Source: Seminavis robusta
Lineage: Eukaryota; Bacillariophyta; Bacillariophyceae; Naviculales; Naviculaceae
DNA length: 64,000 nucleotides
NCBI GenBank assembly: GCA_903772945.1
Contig: CAICTM010000280.1
Location: forward strand, 1 to 64,000
Direction: 5' to 3'
Shown in pieces: positions 40,482 to 50,399 of the stretch. Each line of letters starts with the position of its first letter. Position 1 is the first letter of the stretch. A model generated the notes under the pieces. It was given only the letters and a program-made list of their open reading frames with translations, was not told the origin of the DNA and did no database searches. The position numbers and the translations under genes were made by a program.

Positions 40482-42105
40482 GCAAAGCCAAACTGCATGG
40501 ATGGCTTTTTCACAACAAACGAATGAACAGAATTGGAAAAAAAATGGACCGGTTCTAATCTGGGTTTGGTGGCTGGGCACTTACTTTGGCAAGTTCTAAA
40601 GAAAGCGGCGTGCCATGCCAGGGCAACGAGCGATGCAACAACATCAAGGAGTGAGCGCTGAATTGGGGTTTGTCTCGATCGTGCACCCAGAGTTGTCTGC
40701 CAATTTCACGAATTGTTTGATGGCCCCGTCAATGGCCGCAACGTTGCGGCGTGTCTCATACGTGTACGGTACTGCAGTGCCATATTATTTGTAGCTGACA
40801 AGCCTCTTGCCAGCAATGTTGTAGTTTAGCTAGATAGATAGAGCATAATTGTCTTCCTGCTTCTATTACTCATGCATTACAGTTCAATGGTACGGTACGT
40901 TTGTTGTGCCGCACAAACCGTTCGATCCTTCTACTTTCTCCTCTGTTAAAAAATCCAATGATCACACTAGTCGACACTGTTCCATGGGCTACCCGCGTCT
41001 TTCTTTACAATTCCGACTTGGCATGGGTCCACTCCCATCTTTTTCTGATGAACTGCTTCAGCGTGCGATACTCGGTACCATCGGTATTTGAAAAGTAAAG
41101 TCGTTGGTGGAAGCAAGTAGCCAAAGACTCGACTCATCCCAATTGGCAGTGGCTTTCCATCGATCCCTGTTGCCGATAACTTGCTTCTGCCCGTGGCACC
41201 TCGATTTTTTTATAAAAGTGGAGCAAACAAGAGTTTACACTGAAAGACGCTTGCTCGTTGTGGATTCAAGTTTGCTGTTGACGCACGGGTGTTTGCTTGG
41301 CATTGATTCGATTCAGGCGGTTTCATCGGCTGATTGGGAATCGCCATTACCGAAATGATAGGTAGAGTTGTCAGAATCTCCGGCACACCTTTTGAAGCAG
41401 GGAGCGCCTCATCCAGAACAAGATTGCCGCTGTTGATGAAAGCCACCTGTGGACCTACGGTACCGTGTGTATTGGCCATTCAGCAATCCTCAGTGGTCCA
41501 GTGGCGCTAACCCAAGACAAGAATGGTGCTGGGTCAGGCGCACCGTGGCATGGAGCGCGGAGCTGATTTCGAGTAAGTTGCTGCATGAACACGCCGGCTT
41601 TTTCATTCCCTCAAAGGCCGAGCTCCATGGTTTCGACGTTTTTCATTTCCGTGTAGAGTATCCCGCAATAAAACTTCGGATGCGGAACAAGTCACTTTGC
41701 TCCTGGTTCGTGTTGACTCGGTAGTTGGGACCACACGTGCAATTGCAACCACAAAGCAGGTCAGTGCAATCCAAAAACACCTGAGTGACCAGCACTTGAA
41801 TCAAGTGACATTTGATTCCGGACAGGGGTTCCATGGACTTTGCAAATTCCTTCTGGCATACTAGTACAGTATCAAGTCAACAGCGAGGTCCCATTGAATG
41901 AACGATACTGTACATATGCACTGATTGCTGGCTGGTAGTCTGGAAAACTCGTGTGGGATGGGACCTGACGAAATGGCCAAGTGCTGAGACTTCCCCCAAT
42001 TCAACTGGGGAGGTTGCTTTCTTCGAGTATTAGCCATCGTGCGTGTGTTCGTCAAGTAAATGACCAAGATTTGCACAGTTCAAAAATGAATCGAATCGAA
42101 TCGAA
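40482..42105. other. Intergenic region, no recognisable gene
   Basis: Several frames of 60-90 codons occur on both strands between 40849 and 41834 but none has protein-like structure or a partner frame across GT/AG sites that I could find. GTACGGTAC and CTAGATAG motifs occur near 40750-40850. A decayed mobile element is possible, but I could not identify one. Confidence 0.4.
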
Positions 42106-42750
42106 TCAGATTGACCACACGATCTGCTGACTCCTTGCGGGTTGATCATCAGTATTGCTCTGGTTGGATGTCTGTTTTTGTGCAGTTTGACTGTCATTGT
42201 TGCCTGCATGGGTGACAATTTTTCCGTTGTGTGGAACCACAGTTTCTTTTTTCTTTTTCTTGGGAGGTTCTTTGGGAGTCTTTTTGGGTCTGGTGCGATG
42301 TTCCTGCTCGACAATGCTGGGCTGTGAATTGACGCCGTGTTGTACAGCCAGTACGGCTTTGAGAGATTCCTGATGCACTTTCAATGCCTTGTCATTCTTG
42401 GCTCTCTTGGCTTTTCGGACACGTTCTCTCAGATATTTCAATTGTTTCTTCATGGCAACCCATTCTTCTTCGCTCATGCCAACCTGCGCCAACTTTTCCA
42501 ACAAAATGGCACGATTTCGGGCTCGGACACCCGCGCCAATCTTGGCTTTGTCGGCCGCCGAACGAAGCTTGCCCTTGTTCCAAGGTGTGTTCCCACGGTT
42601 CGCCTTGCTGATCTTCCGTTTCGAGTCCACTGTATGTGCATAGCCTCCATTCTCCGTCTTACGAGCTGGCGTGTCGGGTGTCAAACCACGGCGTGAACGT
42701 TTGCGAGATTTTGGTTCTTGGATCCTTCTTCTTCCTCTGCTGGAAGCCAA
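42106..42750 (-). CDS. Small basic protein with NUMOD3-like motif
   Basis: A 214-codon frame, start uncertain. The core, RKISKANRGNTPWNKGKLRS, then KAKIGAGVRARNR, resembles the NUMOD3 DNA-binding motif first described in homing nucleases and also found singly in plant and algal organelle proteins. It is followed by a long charged helix (EEEWVAMKKQLKYLRERVRK) and a Lys/Pro-rich tail (PKEPPKKKKKETVV). No nuclease domain is present. The frame has no ATG before the core; it opens with TTG at 42750. An ATG at 42773 (MFDNEEDGWLP) is in another frame, so either a short upstream exon (a CAG acceptor lies at about 42740) or a frameshift is involved. The role is unknown; nucleic-acid binding is an inference. 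Confidence 0.6.
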   Translation of the reverse strand: MASSRGRRRIQEPKSRKRSRRGLTPDTPARKTENGGYAHTVDSKRKISKANRGNTPWNKGKLRSAADKAKIGAGVRARNRAILLEKLAQVGMSEEEWVAMKKQLKYLRERVRKAKRAKNDKALKVHQESLKAVLAVQHGVNSQPSIVEQEHRTRPKKTPKEPPKKKKKETVVPHNGKIVTHAGNNDSQTAQKQTSNQSNTDDQPARSQQIVWSI

Positions 42751-42883
42751 CCATCCTCTTCATTGTCGAACATTCTGTGGCACAGAACAGGAACTACCTA
42801 GAGACAAACAAACTCAAATGGATGATGGCTGTCCAGCAATCACTCGATCACTGCAATGCATGGCACTCGTCGTCGACACTGTG

Positions 42884-43706
42884 CCTCGAATCCTGATGAG
42901 GACTTGCAGTCATCCCCGATATTGCCAAACACACTCACCTCTCTGCTCAAGAATGGCGTGATGCTCTTTTTCTCCGGTTCGGTCTTACCCCCCCCCCAGC
43001 CCTTCCAGCTCTTTGTGATGGCTGTACTGGTCCCTTCAGCGTTCCACATGCTCTGGATTGCAAACGCGGCGGCTTAATCATCCATCGCCATAATGAAATC
43101 CGCAATGAACTTGGTTCTATTGCATGTGAATGCTTTGGTTCCTCTAGCGTCCAGTCAGAACCACCCCTTCCCTCTGTTCCCGCCCCTACTATCCCTGCCG
43201 GTCACCCAATTTCTACCTTACCTCCCCTTCCTCCCCCCCCCTCTCAATCCCCCTCCAGCCCCCGAGCTCTTACGTGTGATCTTTCCATTCGCGGCTTGTT
43301 TGAACGAGCTATTATTGATGTACGTGTCACTGATTTGGACTGTGCCTCTTACCGCAACAAAGATCCCGTCAAAGTTTTAACCCAACAAGAACGCGACAAA
43401 ATTTCCAAATATAAAGACGCGTGCGAGTCCAATCGCGCTTCCTTCCACCCCTTTGTTGTTTCAGTGGATGGCATGCTTGCCCCTCAAGCCAAGGCTCTCT
43501 TACAACGCCTTGCTTCTGCTACTGCCTCCAAAACTCAATTTTCCTACTCTCAAATGATGTTCTTCATGCAGACCCGTATCTCAATTGCCCTTGTGAAAGC
43601 TACCCATTTATGTCTCCGTGGATCCCTCAAAGCCAAACCCTTTGCCCCCCGTAATGGTCCTCCATTTCTTGCCCCTGATCCCACAGAACCTAGTCCTGAA
43701 TTTTGA
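42884..43706 (+). mobile_element. 3' fragment of a reverse-transcriptase-encoding element
   Basis: The plus strand reads LSAQEWRDALFLRFGL, a frame change at a C-run (about 42990), then LCDGCTGPFSVPHALDCKRG and GLIIHRHNEIRNELGSI: the Cys/His-rich module found after the RT domain of several diatom retroelement proteins. After another change, an intact C-terminal domain runs from 43296: MFERAIIDVRVTDLDCASYR, QQERDKISKYKDACE, FHPFVVSVDGMLAPQAKALL, RISIALVKATHLCLRGS, stop at 43704-43706. The RT catalytic part itself is absent. It is a 5'-truncated copy, as non-LTR elements often leave, but the class is not certain. Confidence 0.65.
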
Positions 43707-43987
43707 CTGTTCTTTGCTTAAGCCTGGCCCCGGCTGGCTTCCGTAGATAATTTCCCTACTCTAAACCCCCTTGTATGAGGAATCTTTGGAGCTTCTTGGC
43801 CTGCAAAGCTGTCAAAGCCGTAAAAGCAGTTTTCTCTCCCCATCCCCCAGGCCCCAATGATGACTGACTCACTGCAGCACTCTGTGGAGGGAGCCGCAAT
43901 GAATGAGCCTGTGTTCCTCCTGTTTGTTTTTCCCAAGCACCGATAACAGCAAACTGAAGAGACCTCCAAGGACACGGGATCATTACC

Positions 43988-44650
43988 ATGACAGCGTTTG
44001 GTAGGCGTCTTGTAGCTGGAATCAACGTTGGCATTGGGACGCATCTCGTTGTGACAACCGCATCGATTCACTATGGAACAGGGTACTGGGGCGGTCAATC
44101 CAGTCTGTTTCATCAAGAATATAGCGACCATAGTCTCGTTTCAGAAGCTCCAGATGCGCGGCATTATCAAGCAGTGACAAGGCTGGTGACGGATATGTAC
44201 ACAGGGCGGGGTCTCAGCTCAACAACAACACGATTATCAGTACCCGCCATTGGCGTTTCCGATTCTGTATCCTTTCAAGACCCAGCCGCCATTTGCGTGG
44301 GAAAAGAGGAAGTCACAGAAGCCTTTCGTGCCGTGGCTACGCTAAACCCCCAATGGATAACTCCCCCGCGTTGTATCCATGTAGAGCCCATGGGTTCCAC
44401 CATTGCCCTGACCTACTATTTGAACAACCGATATGGTGGACGGTTTTCCCTCCAATCGTTGCTGGTGGTTCATGTAGAACTTCAACAACTACCGCATGCA
44501 AGGGAATTCAACCAGTTTGTAGTGACCAGGATGGAAGAGTATTGGAATGGCGTTTCGCCTATATCTAATTTGCTGTTTTGGGCGGTGCGACGCATCAATG
44601 GTGTAGCAAGTTTCCAAATCACAAGCCGCTTTCTGCCATCTCGAGGTTAA
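43988..44650 (+). CDS. Hypothetical protein, possibly NTF2-like fold
   Basis: A 220-residue single-exon frame from an ATG at 43988. After a short hydrophobic N-terminus (RRLVAGINVGIGTHLVVTTA) it reads RHYQAVTRLVTDMYTGRGLS, VSDSVSFQDPAAICVGKEEV, TEAFRAVATLNPQ, GSTIALTYYLNNRYGGRFSL, QSLLVVHVELQ, then a helix RMEEYWNGVSP. The pattern of an N-terminal helix, then FxDP, then AFRAV and several beta strands resembles SnoaL/NTF2-like proteins, which are small cone-shaped binding folds of many functions. No catalytic residues can be named. The nature of the N-terminus (anchor or mitochondrial presequence) is open. It lies between transposon debris on both sides. Confidence 0.55.
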   Translation: MTAFGRRLVAGINVGIGTHLVVTTASIHYGTGYWGGQSSLFHQEYSDHSLVSEAPDARHYQAVTRLVTDMYTGRGLSSTTTRLSVPAIGVSDSVSFQDPAAICVGKEEVTEAFRAVATLNPQWITPPRCIHVEPMGSTIALTYYLNNRYGGRFSLQSLLVVHVELQQLPHAREFNQFVVTRMEEYWNGVSPISNLLFWAVRRINGVASFQITSRFLPSRG

Positions 44651-46819
44651 CATGAACGAGGAGAGACCCTTTTGTCTGTACTGCTGGCTGTACAAGTGAC
44701 GACAGCCACATCAATCGGTGGCTCCAGGGATCATGCCTTGGATTGGCTCACCTCATTGTGCCAGTTGTATTCCTCGTGTCTCGAGTGATCTGTTGGGGGT
44801 CGCAAGTACCGGTACACCAGCAGGAGTCTCCTAACGGTATAGCCAGACAAATGAAAATCTAGATGCGGGCACTAGCTAGATAGCCACCTTTTGTTCTGAT
44901 GCAAAATTACTTTACTTCCATGCAAGCTACCGATAGCTAGCTTCGCCTAGGATTCTGAGAAATTGAAGTCAACGAACTGATGCTTTCTCTCTTGTCCGTC
45001 CTTGGTACTTCTTCAAAATGTCTGGATAGACGATACACCTTCCTATACGGTACACCCCAGGGTTCTTCATCCACAATTGAGACATGGCTACTCCTCTACT
45101 AGTAGCTAGTCGTCGACAGCGCAGCTTGTTTGCGGCATCGGAGACATCGCCGCAGGTAGTGAATGACGCCTCCTCTTCAGCCGAGCACAGAATGGCAAAG
45201 GAAGTTTATACTCAGGGCGGGTGCCACCGCTTGGATTCTCACTGGTATGTATATCTTGGAGCTCGGGTAGTTGAGTCAACGGGGGGAACGACTGGGACGT
45301 GATAATAGTGCCATGAGGCAGGACATCACCCTGGCACCGTTTTCTCTTGAAATGCATTGACTTGAGGACCTTGTTTCCGTTGGGGGGTTTATCAATGAGC
45401 ACATATCCTGTACTTGGTGTAGTGAATGGGTCATTTCCCTGCCGAGTTCCCCCCTGAAGATTGGAATCACAGGAGGGTGGCGTGACATTGTTATCGTCCA
45501 GTGTCAATGGCACCATGAGCTAGTCTGGAAAGCTGGATGAGCAGTCGGAAGCAAGTGCAAACGGAAACTGCGCCATTCTGTCGTCTCGGGAGCCGGGGTC
45601 ATTCCAGAGAGCCAAGGGTGGTTCGCAGCGGCTCGATGTCAGAGACATGGCTACCGGCATGAGATGGTCAACAAGCCGTGTGCTAGGAGGGGTGCTACTT
45701 GCAGTGCTGATACCGGTAGCCTTGGGCTTCAGCTTGCTTCCTCCAAGGCCACCAACTACTCGAGGTTGATCCAAAGGTTCGGACATCGTTCAAGTGCAGC
45801 TGCAGCAGCAAACCTTTGGCTACATTCCTCAGTAATTCCAAGTCGAGGGCGAGAACCGTGGGTCGAGTCAGTCCTGCATGTGGTGAGGGATGAGTACTCG
45901 TACGAAGCGCGAGCAAGAAGTGGAAGAGTGGAAGTGATCATTGCTGACCGCGATAGTCTGCGGCTGTCCATATCAGCGTACAGAGAAATAAGCAATAGAA
46001 CAGTTGAAGTTGCCAGACGAGCATCACAACAAGGGTCTGTGAGCCATCTGCTCATACTTTATTGCCATAGTCCCAGTGCCCCTTGAAGAATTGGAAGGAA
46101 AAAAAGAAAAAAAAACTGAACGTCTAATAACGGATTCAGACGAGATGTGCTTGAGGACTACCCACGAGCTAAGGCTCGGGTATTTCCCACAGTCAAGTCT
46201 GCTCACCGGCCACACTGGCCTCCTGAGAGGGTGCGACGCAAGGAAATAAGAACCCTTGTCAATGGAAAGGATTTGACCGAGTTGCACATTCCTTCACAAG
46301 TTCATGATTGGACAGCTGCCCAGCTGCAAAAGCGCTCCTAACAGGCTTCCTGACAACAGTGACCGACAGCCGACAGGCCGACAAGCACCTCATTTATCCT
46401 TATGGCTATAGTGTTACCATACACGTCTAAAACCAACGCCCAGCTGAGAGCAAGGGCCTGCCAAACCGGTACCGGATCAAGGCAGAAGTCCTCCAACTCA
46501 TCTATTCGCGACAGGTCTGCTGCTTGGGTTTCACTGAACGGGCGAAGGGCTGGCACGAGAAGCATTCCCGCGCGGTTGGTATGCATACGGTTATTCATGT
46601 CAAGGAACAAGGAACCCTCAAAGATTGCTTGTTTCCCTACCGGTACCTTGAGGCATCTGCTTCGAAGACCTGTTTCCGCATTCCACATGCATACTACATG
46701 TACATCTCTACAAGGGGTTTAGAGTAGGGCTTCATGTACTGGTCGCTCGCAGTCTAGCTAGACCGTAGATGGTCTAGCTAGCTACATGTAGTAGTGGCTG
46801 TTTAGCTGCGGGATAACAG
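44651..46819. other. Gene-poor region, probably transposon debris
   Basis: No gene I can support. Several frames of 60-140 codons (45106-45516 -, 45520-45786 -, 45664-46086 +, 46024-46287 -) overlap one another and show no motif. CTAGCTAG and ACCGGT motifs are frequent, for example CTAGCTAGCTACATGTAG near 46776. Confidence 0.4.
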
Positions 46820-47411
46820 ATGATGGGTGGCCCCAATGCCGAATCAGACATCTGGATGCGAGGCAAGGGAAACTACTATGAGTACATTGCTGTATACGTA
46901 GATGGCCCCCTCATCGTCAGCAAAGCAGCCTTCAAGATCATTGCGAGGACATTGGAAAGGGAGCACAAGTTCAAACTCAAAGGAACGGGTGCCATCAGCT
47001 TCCACCTTGGATGTGACTTCTTCCGCGACGAGAACGGAGTATTGAGCTATGCACCTCGCAAGTACATTGAGAAAGTGCTCAGCAACTACCAAAGGATCTT
47101 CGGCAGTATGCCAAAGAAGGTTTCGTCACCCCTTGTCAAAGGAGATCATCTAGATGGACACGGCAGAGCCACTGGACATGGACATGCAGAAGATATATCC
47201 GTCCCTCATCGGCAGTCTCCAAGGTACTACGAGTAGGCAAGCAGATGCGAGACCATTGTTCCAAATAAGCAGAGACAGAAAATACCTTCAAGTCAGGACG
47301 ATCCGGCAATTAGCACGATTGATAAAAATGACTTATGGATTCACGACTGAACCCAAGCACGTTTCAACACTTGTGACTCGGCGAGAATTAGGCGACCGTA
47401 CAGTAGCCTAA
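46820..47411 (+). mobile_element. Ty1/copia reverse transcriptase fragment with mutated YVDD box
   Basis: The frame 46820-47236 reads ESDIWMRGKGNYYEYIAVYV, then DGPLIVSKAAFKII, REHKFKLKGTGAISFHLGCD, FFRDENGVLSYAPRKYIEKV, KKVSSPLVKGDH: the palm of a copia RT. The catalytic YVDD is YVDG, so polymerase activity should be lost. At about 47150 the frame moves by one base and continues with EPLDMDMQKIYPSLIGSLQ, then degrades. Neither the upstream pol nor the RNase H is present. It differs from the copia remnant at 1-1640. The left end of the DNA transposon overlaps or abuts its 3' limit (47388), suggesting that the transposon entered this remnant. Confidence 0.8.
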
Positions 47412-47504
47412 ATCTACGCAGTCTCCTAAATAGTCTCCTAAAACCGGTGCGAATCGCTTAAACAGTAGCCTATTTTTAAGCGATCGCCTAAACAGTATCC
47501 TATT
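47398..47504 (+). repeat. Left subterminal 107-bp repeat of the transposon
   Basis: Aligns without gaps to 51489-51595; by hand about 83 of 107 positions agree. It has about seven CCTAAA-like boxes in one orientation and an internal stem (CGCTTAAA against TTTAAGCG). Confidence 0.85.
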
Positions 47505-47599
47505 CGGAAATACGTCGTCGTCGTTGTCTTGACCAAACCACTGCTTGCATGTCGACACCACACCAAGCAGTAGTACACGACAACAACACCAACAGCTCT

Positions 47600-48229
47600 C
47601 TACTTCCCTCCTGTTACCTTTTTTCTAGCCTTCTCCAGCTTCTCCTTTTCCTCTGCTTCCTCTTTTTCTAGATAATTGTAGTAGTTGCGAAGGCGCTTTT
47701 CTTGATCAATGTGCCCACGGAACACTTCCAATTCAAATTTCTGGTACTCTGGTCTGGACTCATAGAACGATGAGGGCTTGTCAAACTGCTTGTGGATGCC
47801 ATCATCCATATCTTGTTTGAGCAAAACCTCCGCCTCTGAGCCTTGCCAACGCGGTCGTCCTCGTCCATCCACTTCTGGTGTTGGATGGTTCGTTCGAAAG
47901 TTTTTGTAGGCGTCTTCGTCATCTCTTGCTCTATCAGAGCACTCCGCAATTTGCAGTCTAATATCACGTAGATGACGAGTAAACTCCTCATCGTATTCAA
48001 CACCAGTCATTGCTGGGTCACCAAGCGCAATCAAAGAGTCGTAGACATCTCTCGGACCAAAACCGGAAGCTATGGAGTAACTGAGAGGAATTTGGCCATT
48101 TTCAAACCTATCCCGTATCAGCGTTCGAGCAGGATGATACTTCCAATCAACTTTGATTTTGGCCTTCTTCTTCTCATTGCCATTATCCTTGTTTTCGCTC
48201 ATGTTGCTTGTGGCTGATCGGCACGGCAT
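47600..48229 (-). CDS. Transposon accessory protein with WxGSEA/RPEYQ domain
   Basis: A 209-residue single-exon protein (ATG at 48229; an alternative ATG at 48202, MSENKDNG). After a basic start (NEKKKAKIKVDWKYHPARTL) come helical segments and a well-formed block: PRWQGSEAEVLLKQDMDDGI, SSFYESRPEYQKFELEVFRG, HIDQEKRLRNYYNYLEKEE, ending in a Lys-rich tail. I recall similar blocks (W-x-GSEA, RPEYQ, VFRxHIxQE) in diatom transposon-linked proteins; it is not a named domain I can cite. A DNA-binding or transposase-assisting job is inferred from its position, divergent from the second accessory gene and just inside the left end. No catalytic motif is visible. Confidence 0.75.
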   Translation of the reverse strand: MPCRSATSNMSENKDNGNEKKKAKIKVDWKYHPARTLIRDRFENGQIPLSYSIASGFGPRDVYDSLIALGDPAMTGVEYDEEFTRHLRDIRLQIAECSDRARDDEDAYKNFRTNHPTPEVDGRGRPRWQGSEAEVLLKQDMDDGIHKQFDKPSSFYESRPEYQKFELEVFRGHIDQEKRLRNYYNYLEKEEAEEKEKLEKARKKVTGGK

Positions 48230-48469
48230 GTAATGGGTTAATAGTCTCAGGATGTGCGATACGAACTATTACATGTACCACTACTAGTACCGGCGCCGCT
48301 GGTGCCGTACCGCTTTGCCGCTTTACTGCTTTACCGCCTTACTAGCTAGCAGCCAGCCCACAAGAACAACAGTTGTTTCCCACGCACAGCCGTAGATATT
48401 GTGTTGATTTTGTACCAGGCTGGCTTTTTATGCCCCAAACCGCGAGGCAAGAGGGCTGGCAGCACAAGA

Positions 48470-49918
48470 ATGGTGACAACACGAGGAGGAGGCAGCAACC
48501 GAAGGGATCTTCAATCTCCGAATAGACCACCTCGTACTCCAGGAGGAGGACGGAAGACACCAAAGACTCCGACATCTACTGCTAGAAGCAGAATCACAGA
48601 GGATTCAGACAACGAGAGTCGAAAGAGTGCAAAGAGTAGAACAAGCACAAGCTCTACCGCGACACGCGAGAGACTTCCGCATTGGTTGGAGAAGCAGCTG
48701 TTGAAGGATCTGGAAAGGTTTGGATTGCAGAATATTGGGAAGGGCAAGAGATTCGCTTTAGAGAAGGACATCCTGGAGAAAGGAGATCGGAGAGCTTACG
48801 GATACAGAGGAGACGAGACTCGCCGAAAGCTATCTCTCAGGGTGCAAAAGCTCAAGCGCCTTCCACGAGAGAAATATTTATTGAAGCTCTCCAAATTTGG
48901 TGTGATACCATTTGAGGCAGCAGCTTGGCAGCAACGAAAAGGAGGAGCAGAGTCTGATTCGAGTAGTAGTATCTCTTCGAAGGACGAGGACACACCGAGG
49001 AAAGTCACCCCCAAGAAGAAGAATCGCTCAAAACCAAAGAAAGATTCTGGACCGCCTGAGCTCATCACAACCAATAGCCCATCGGAGCTTCTGCAGCCCT
49101 TGCTTGGCCTCACTGTCGAAACCCCACCAAAAAAGCCAACAAAAAACGATAGCAGCAAGATGTCAGGCGACCGTGGTCCCCCATTCAATCGCAACCAGCC
49201 GAGTAAGTTATTTGCGGCATCCGCAATGAGTATCTACTTTTATCCAGCCAATGCTCTTACACCAATTTGTCTTTCTTCCAAAGCTACGATTATGGTTGAC
49301 ACTGAGTGGCCAGAGAACAACCGCGAATTCATGGTGTACGCGGTGAAGGATATGCCATCCGTGACAAGGAACAAGACGGTGCCTGGCTACATGATCGCTC
49401 ACCCCATGCATCCAAAATACCCGCACAAAGATAGAAGCAAGGACCACTACAAGGCTAGAGTCTACACTTCGAATTCGCTCATGATCACGGTCCCCTCTTG
49501 GCCATACCATCATCTTTACGGTCAAGTAGCCTGGGAGAACACGGATGTAGACAGGGCTATCATCGGATCAATGCAAAATGCTCGCCATGAAAACAAGGAC
49601 AGCCCCGAAGATCGTAAATGGAAGACCTTCATCTTGCAGTTTCCTGATGGGCACGTCTTGTCTTCGAAAGAGATCTTTGCTGATGCCGGCGAAGACGAGG
49701 AGCTTGACTGTGAGTTTGTGAATGTTGTCGGAAAGAAAACCGGCCACTGGGATTGTGTCTTCACCGTTGCTCGCACAGACATCAAAGGTCAAAAGAAGGG
49801 AAAGATTACCGATGTTGACAAGAAGATTAGCAAGAACGCTGCCAAGCTCCAGGCTTTGGGGATCAGCAGTGACGAGGACGATGCCGAAGAAGGTGAATCG
49901 ATGGGAGACGAGTTCTAG
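48470..49918 (+). CDS. Transposon accessory protein, two-domain, unknown function
   Basis: The ATG at 48470 (MVTTRGGGSNRR) opens a 482-residue frame. The N-terminus is basic and Ser/Thr-rich. Residues ~65-150 form a helical, basic domain (LPHWLEKQLLKDLERFGLQN, YGYRGDETRRKLSLRVQKLK), plausibly DNA-binding. After a low-complexity linker, residues ~280-440 look like a mixed beta domain (VPGYMIAHPMHPKYPHKD, LMITVPSWPYHHLYGQVAWE, TGHWDCVFTVART). An in-frame 81-nt segment at 49203-49283 has a perfect GTAAGT donor and CAAAG acceptor and is probably an intron, giving 455 residues. The last codons may also be spliced away to the frame at 49983. Longer frame upstream (48401) begins with GTG and is disregarded. 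Confidence 0.75.
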   Translation: MVTTRGGGSNRRDLQSPNRPPRTPGGGRKTPKTPTSTARSRITEDSDNESRKSAKSRTSTSSTATRERLPHWLEKQLLKDLERFGLQNIGKGKRFALEKDILEKGDRRAYGYRGDETRRKLSLRVQKLKRLPREKYLLKLSKFGVIPFEAAAWQQRKGGAESDSSSSISSKDEDTPRKVTPKKKNRSKPKKDSGPPELITTNSPSELLQPLLGLTVETPPKKPTKNDSSKMSGDRGPPFNRNQPSKLFAASAMSIYFYPANALTPICLSSKATIMVDTEWPENNREFMVYAVKDMPSVTRNKTVPGYMIAHPMHPKYPHKDRSKDHYKARVYTSNSLMITVPSWPYHHLYGQVAWENTDVDRAIIGSMQNARHENKDSPEDRKWKTFILQFPDGHVLSSKEIFADAGEDEELDCEFVNVVGKKTGHWDCVFTVARTDIKGQKKGKITDVDKKISKNAAKLQALGISSDEDDAEEGESMGDEF

Positions 49919-49982
49919 GGCTCCAATGAACGTACTAGCGTACTAACAATAGATCTCTGTTCTTGCACATTTGTTGTTCTAG

Positions 49983-50326
49983 ATATGGAGTCAAACGCTC
50001 CAAAAACGAACCCACAACCTCAGCCGAACCCACAGCCTCAGCCTCAGCCGAACCCACCCTCCGGTCCACCCGACGATAGCAGCAGTGGGATTTCACTCAG
50101 CGATCTAGAGCCTGACACGGGCAACAAGGGAGGAGACGATACAGATATTATTGATGAGATGATGAGCGATATGGAAAAAGAGTTGAACGATGGAAACGAT
50201 TTGCTCTTGCAAACTGGAGTGGGGAAAAAGAAACGATCCATTACACAATCAACGGAACAGAGCGAAGTGGAAGGATTGGCCAACTTTCCCGGTGCCAAAG
50301 ATCGACTCGGTCGTCACCAGAACTAG
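49983..50326 (+). CDS. Probable 3' exon of the accessory gene (or a separate 113-residue protein)
   Basis: As a separate gene it would start at the ATG at 49985 (MESNAPKTNPQPQ). However, directly before it lies a textbook intron end: TACTAAC branch site at 49941-49947, a pyrimidine-rich run and TTCTAG at 49977-49982. A GTGAAT donor at 49893 in the preceding gene puts the two in phase (...DDAEED-MESN...), removing 90 nt. The encoded tail is Pro/Gln-rich, then acidic (SLSDLEPDTG, DIIDEMMSDMEKELNDG), then basic (GKKKRS). It ends 73 bp from the convergent transposase gene. Confidence 0.6.
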
Positions 50327-50399
50327 TAGTAGGCAACTAACAACGTAGCAGACGATTAAAAACAGAGCAACGACAAACTAAATAGAAAATTATTTCTAT

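Noticed and set aside
45106-46287. Overlapping frames on both strands
   Set aside because: No pair could be joined by splice sites and none shows a protein-like block.
47405-47505. CCTAAA boxes as a possible telomere-repeat insertion
   Set aside because: The boxes are irregularly spaced, are not CCCTAA tandem units, and are repeated at the other end of the transposon.
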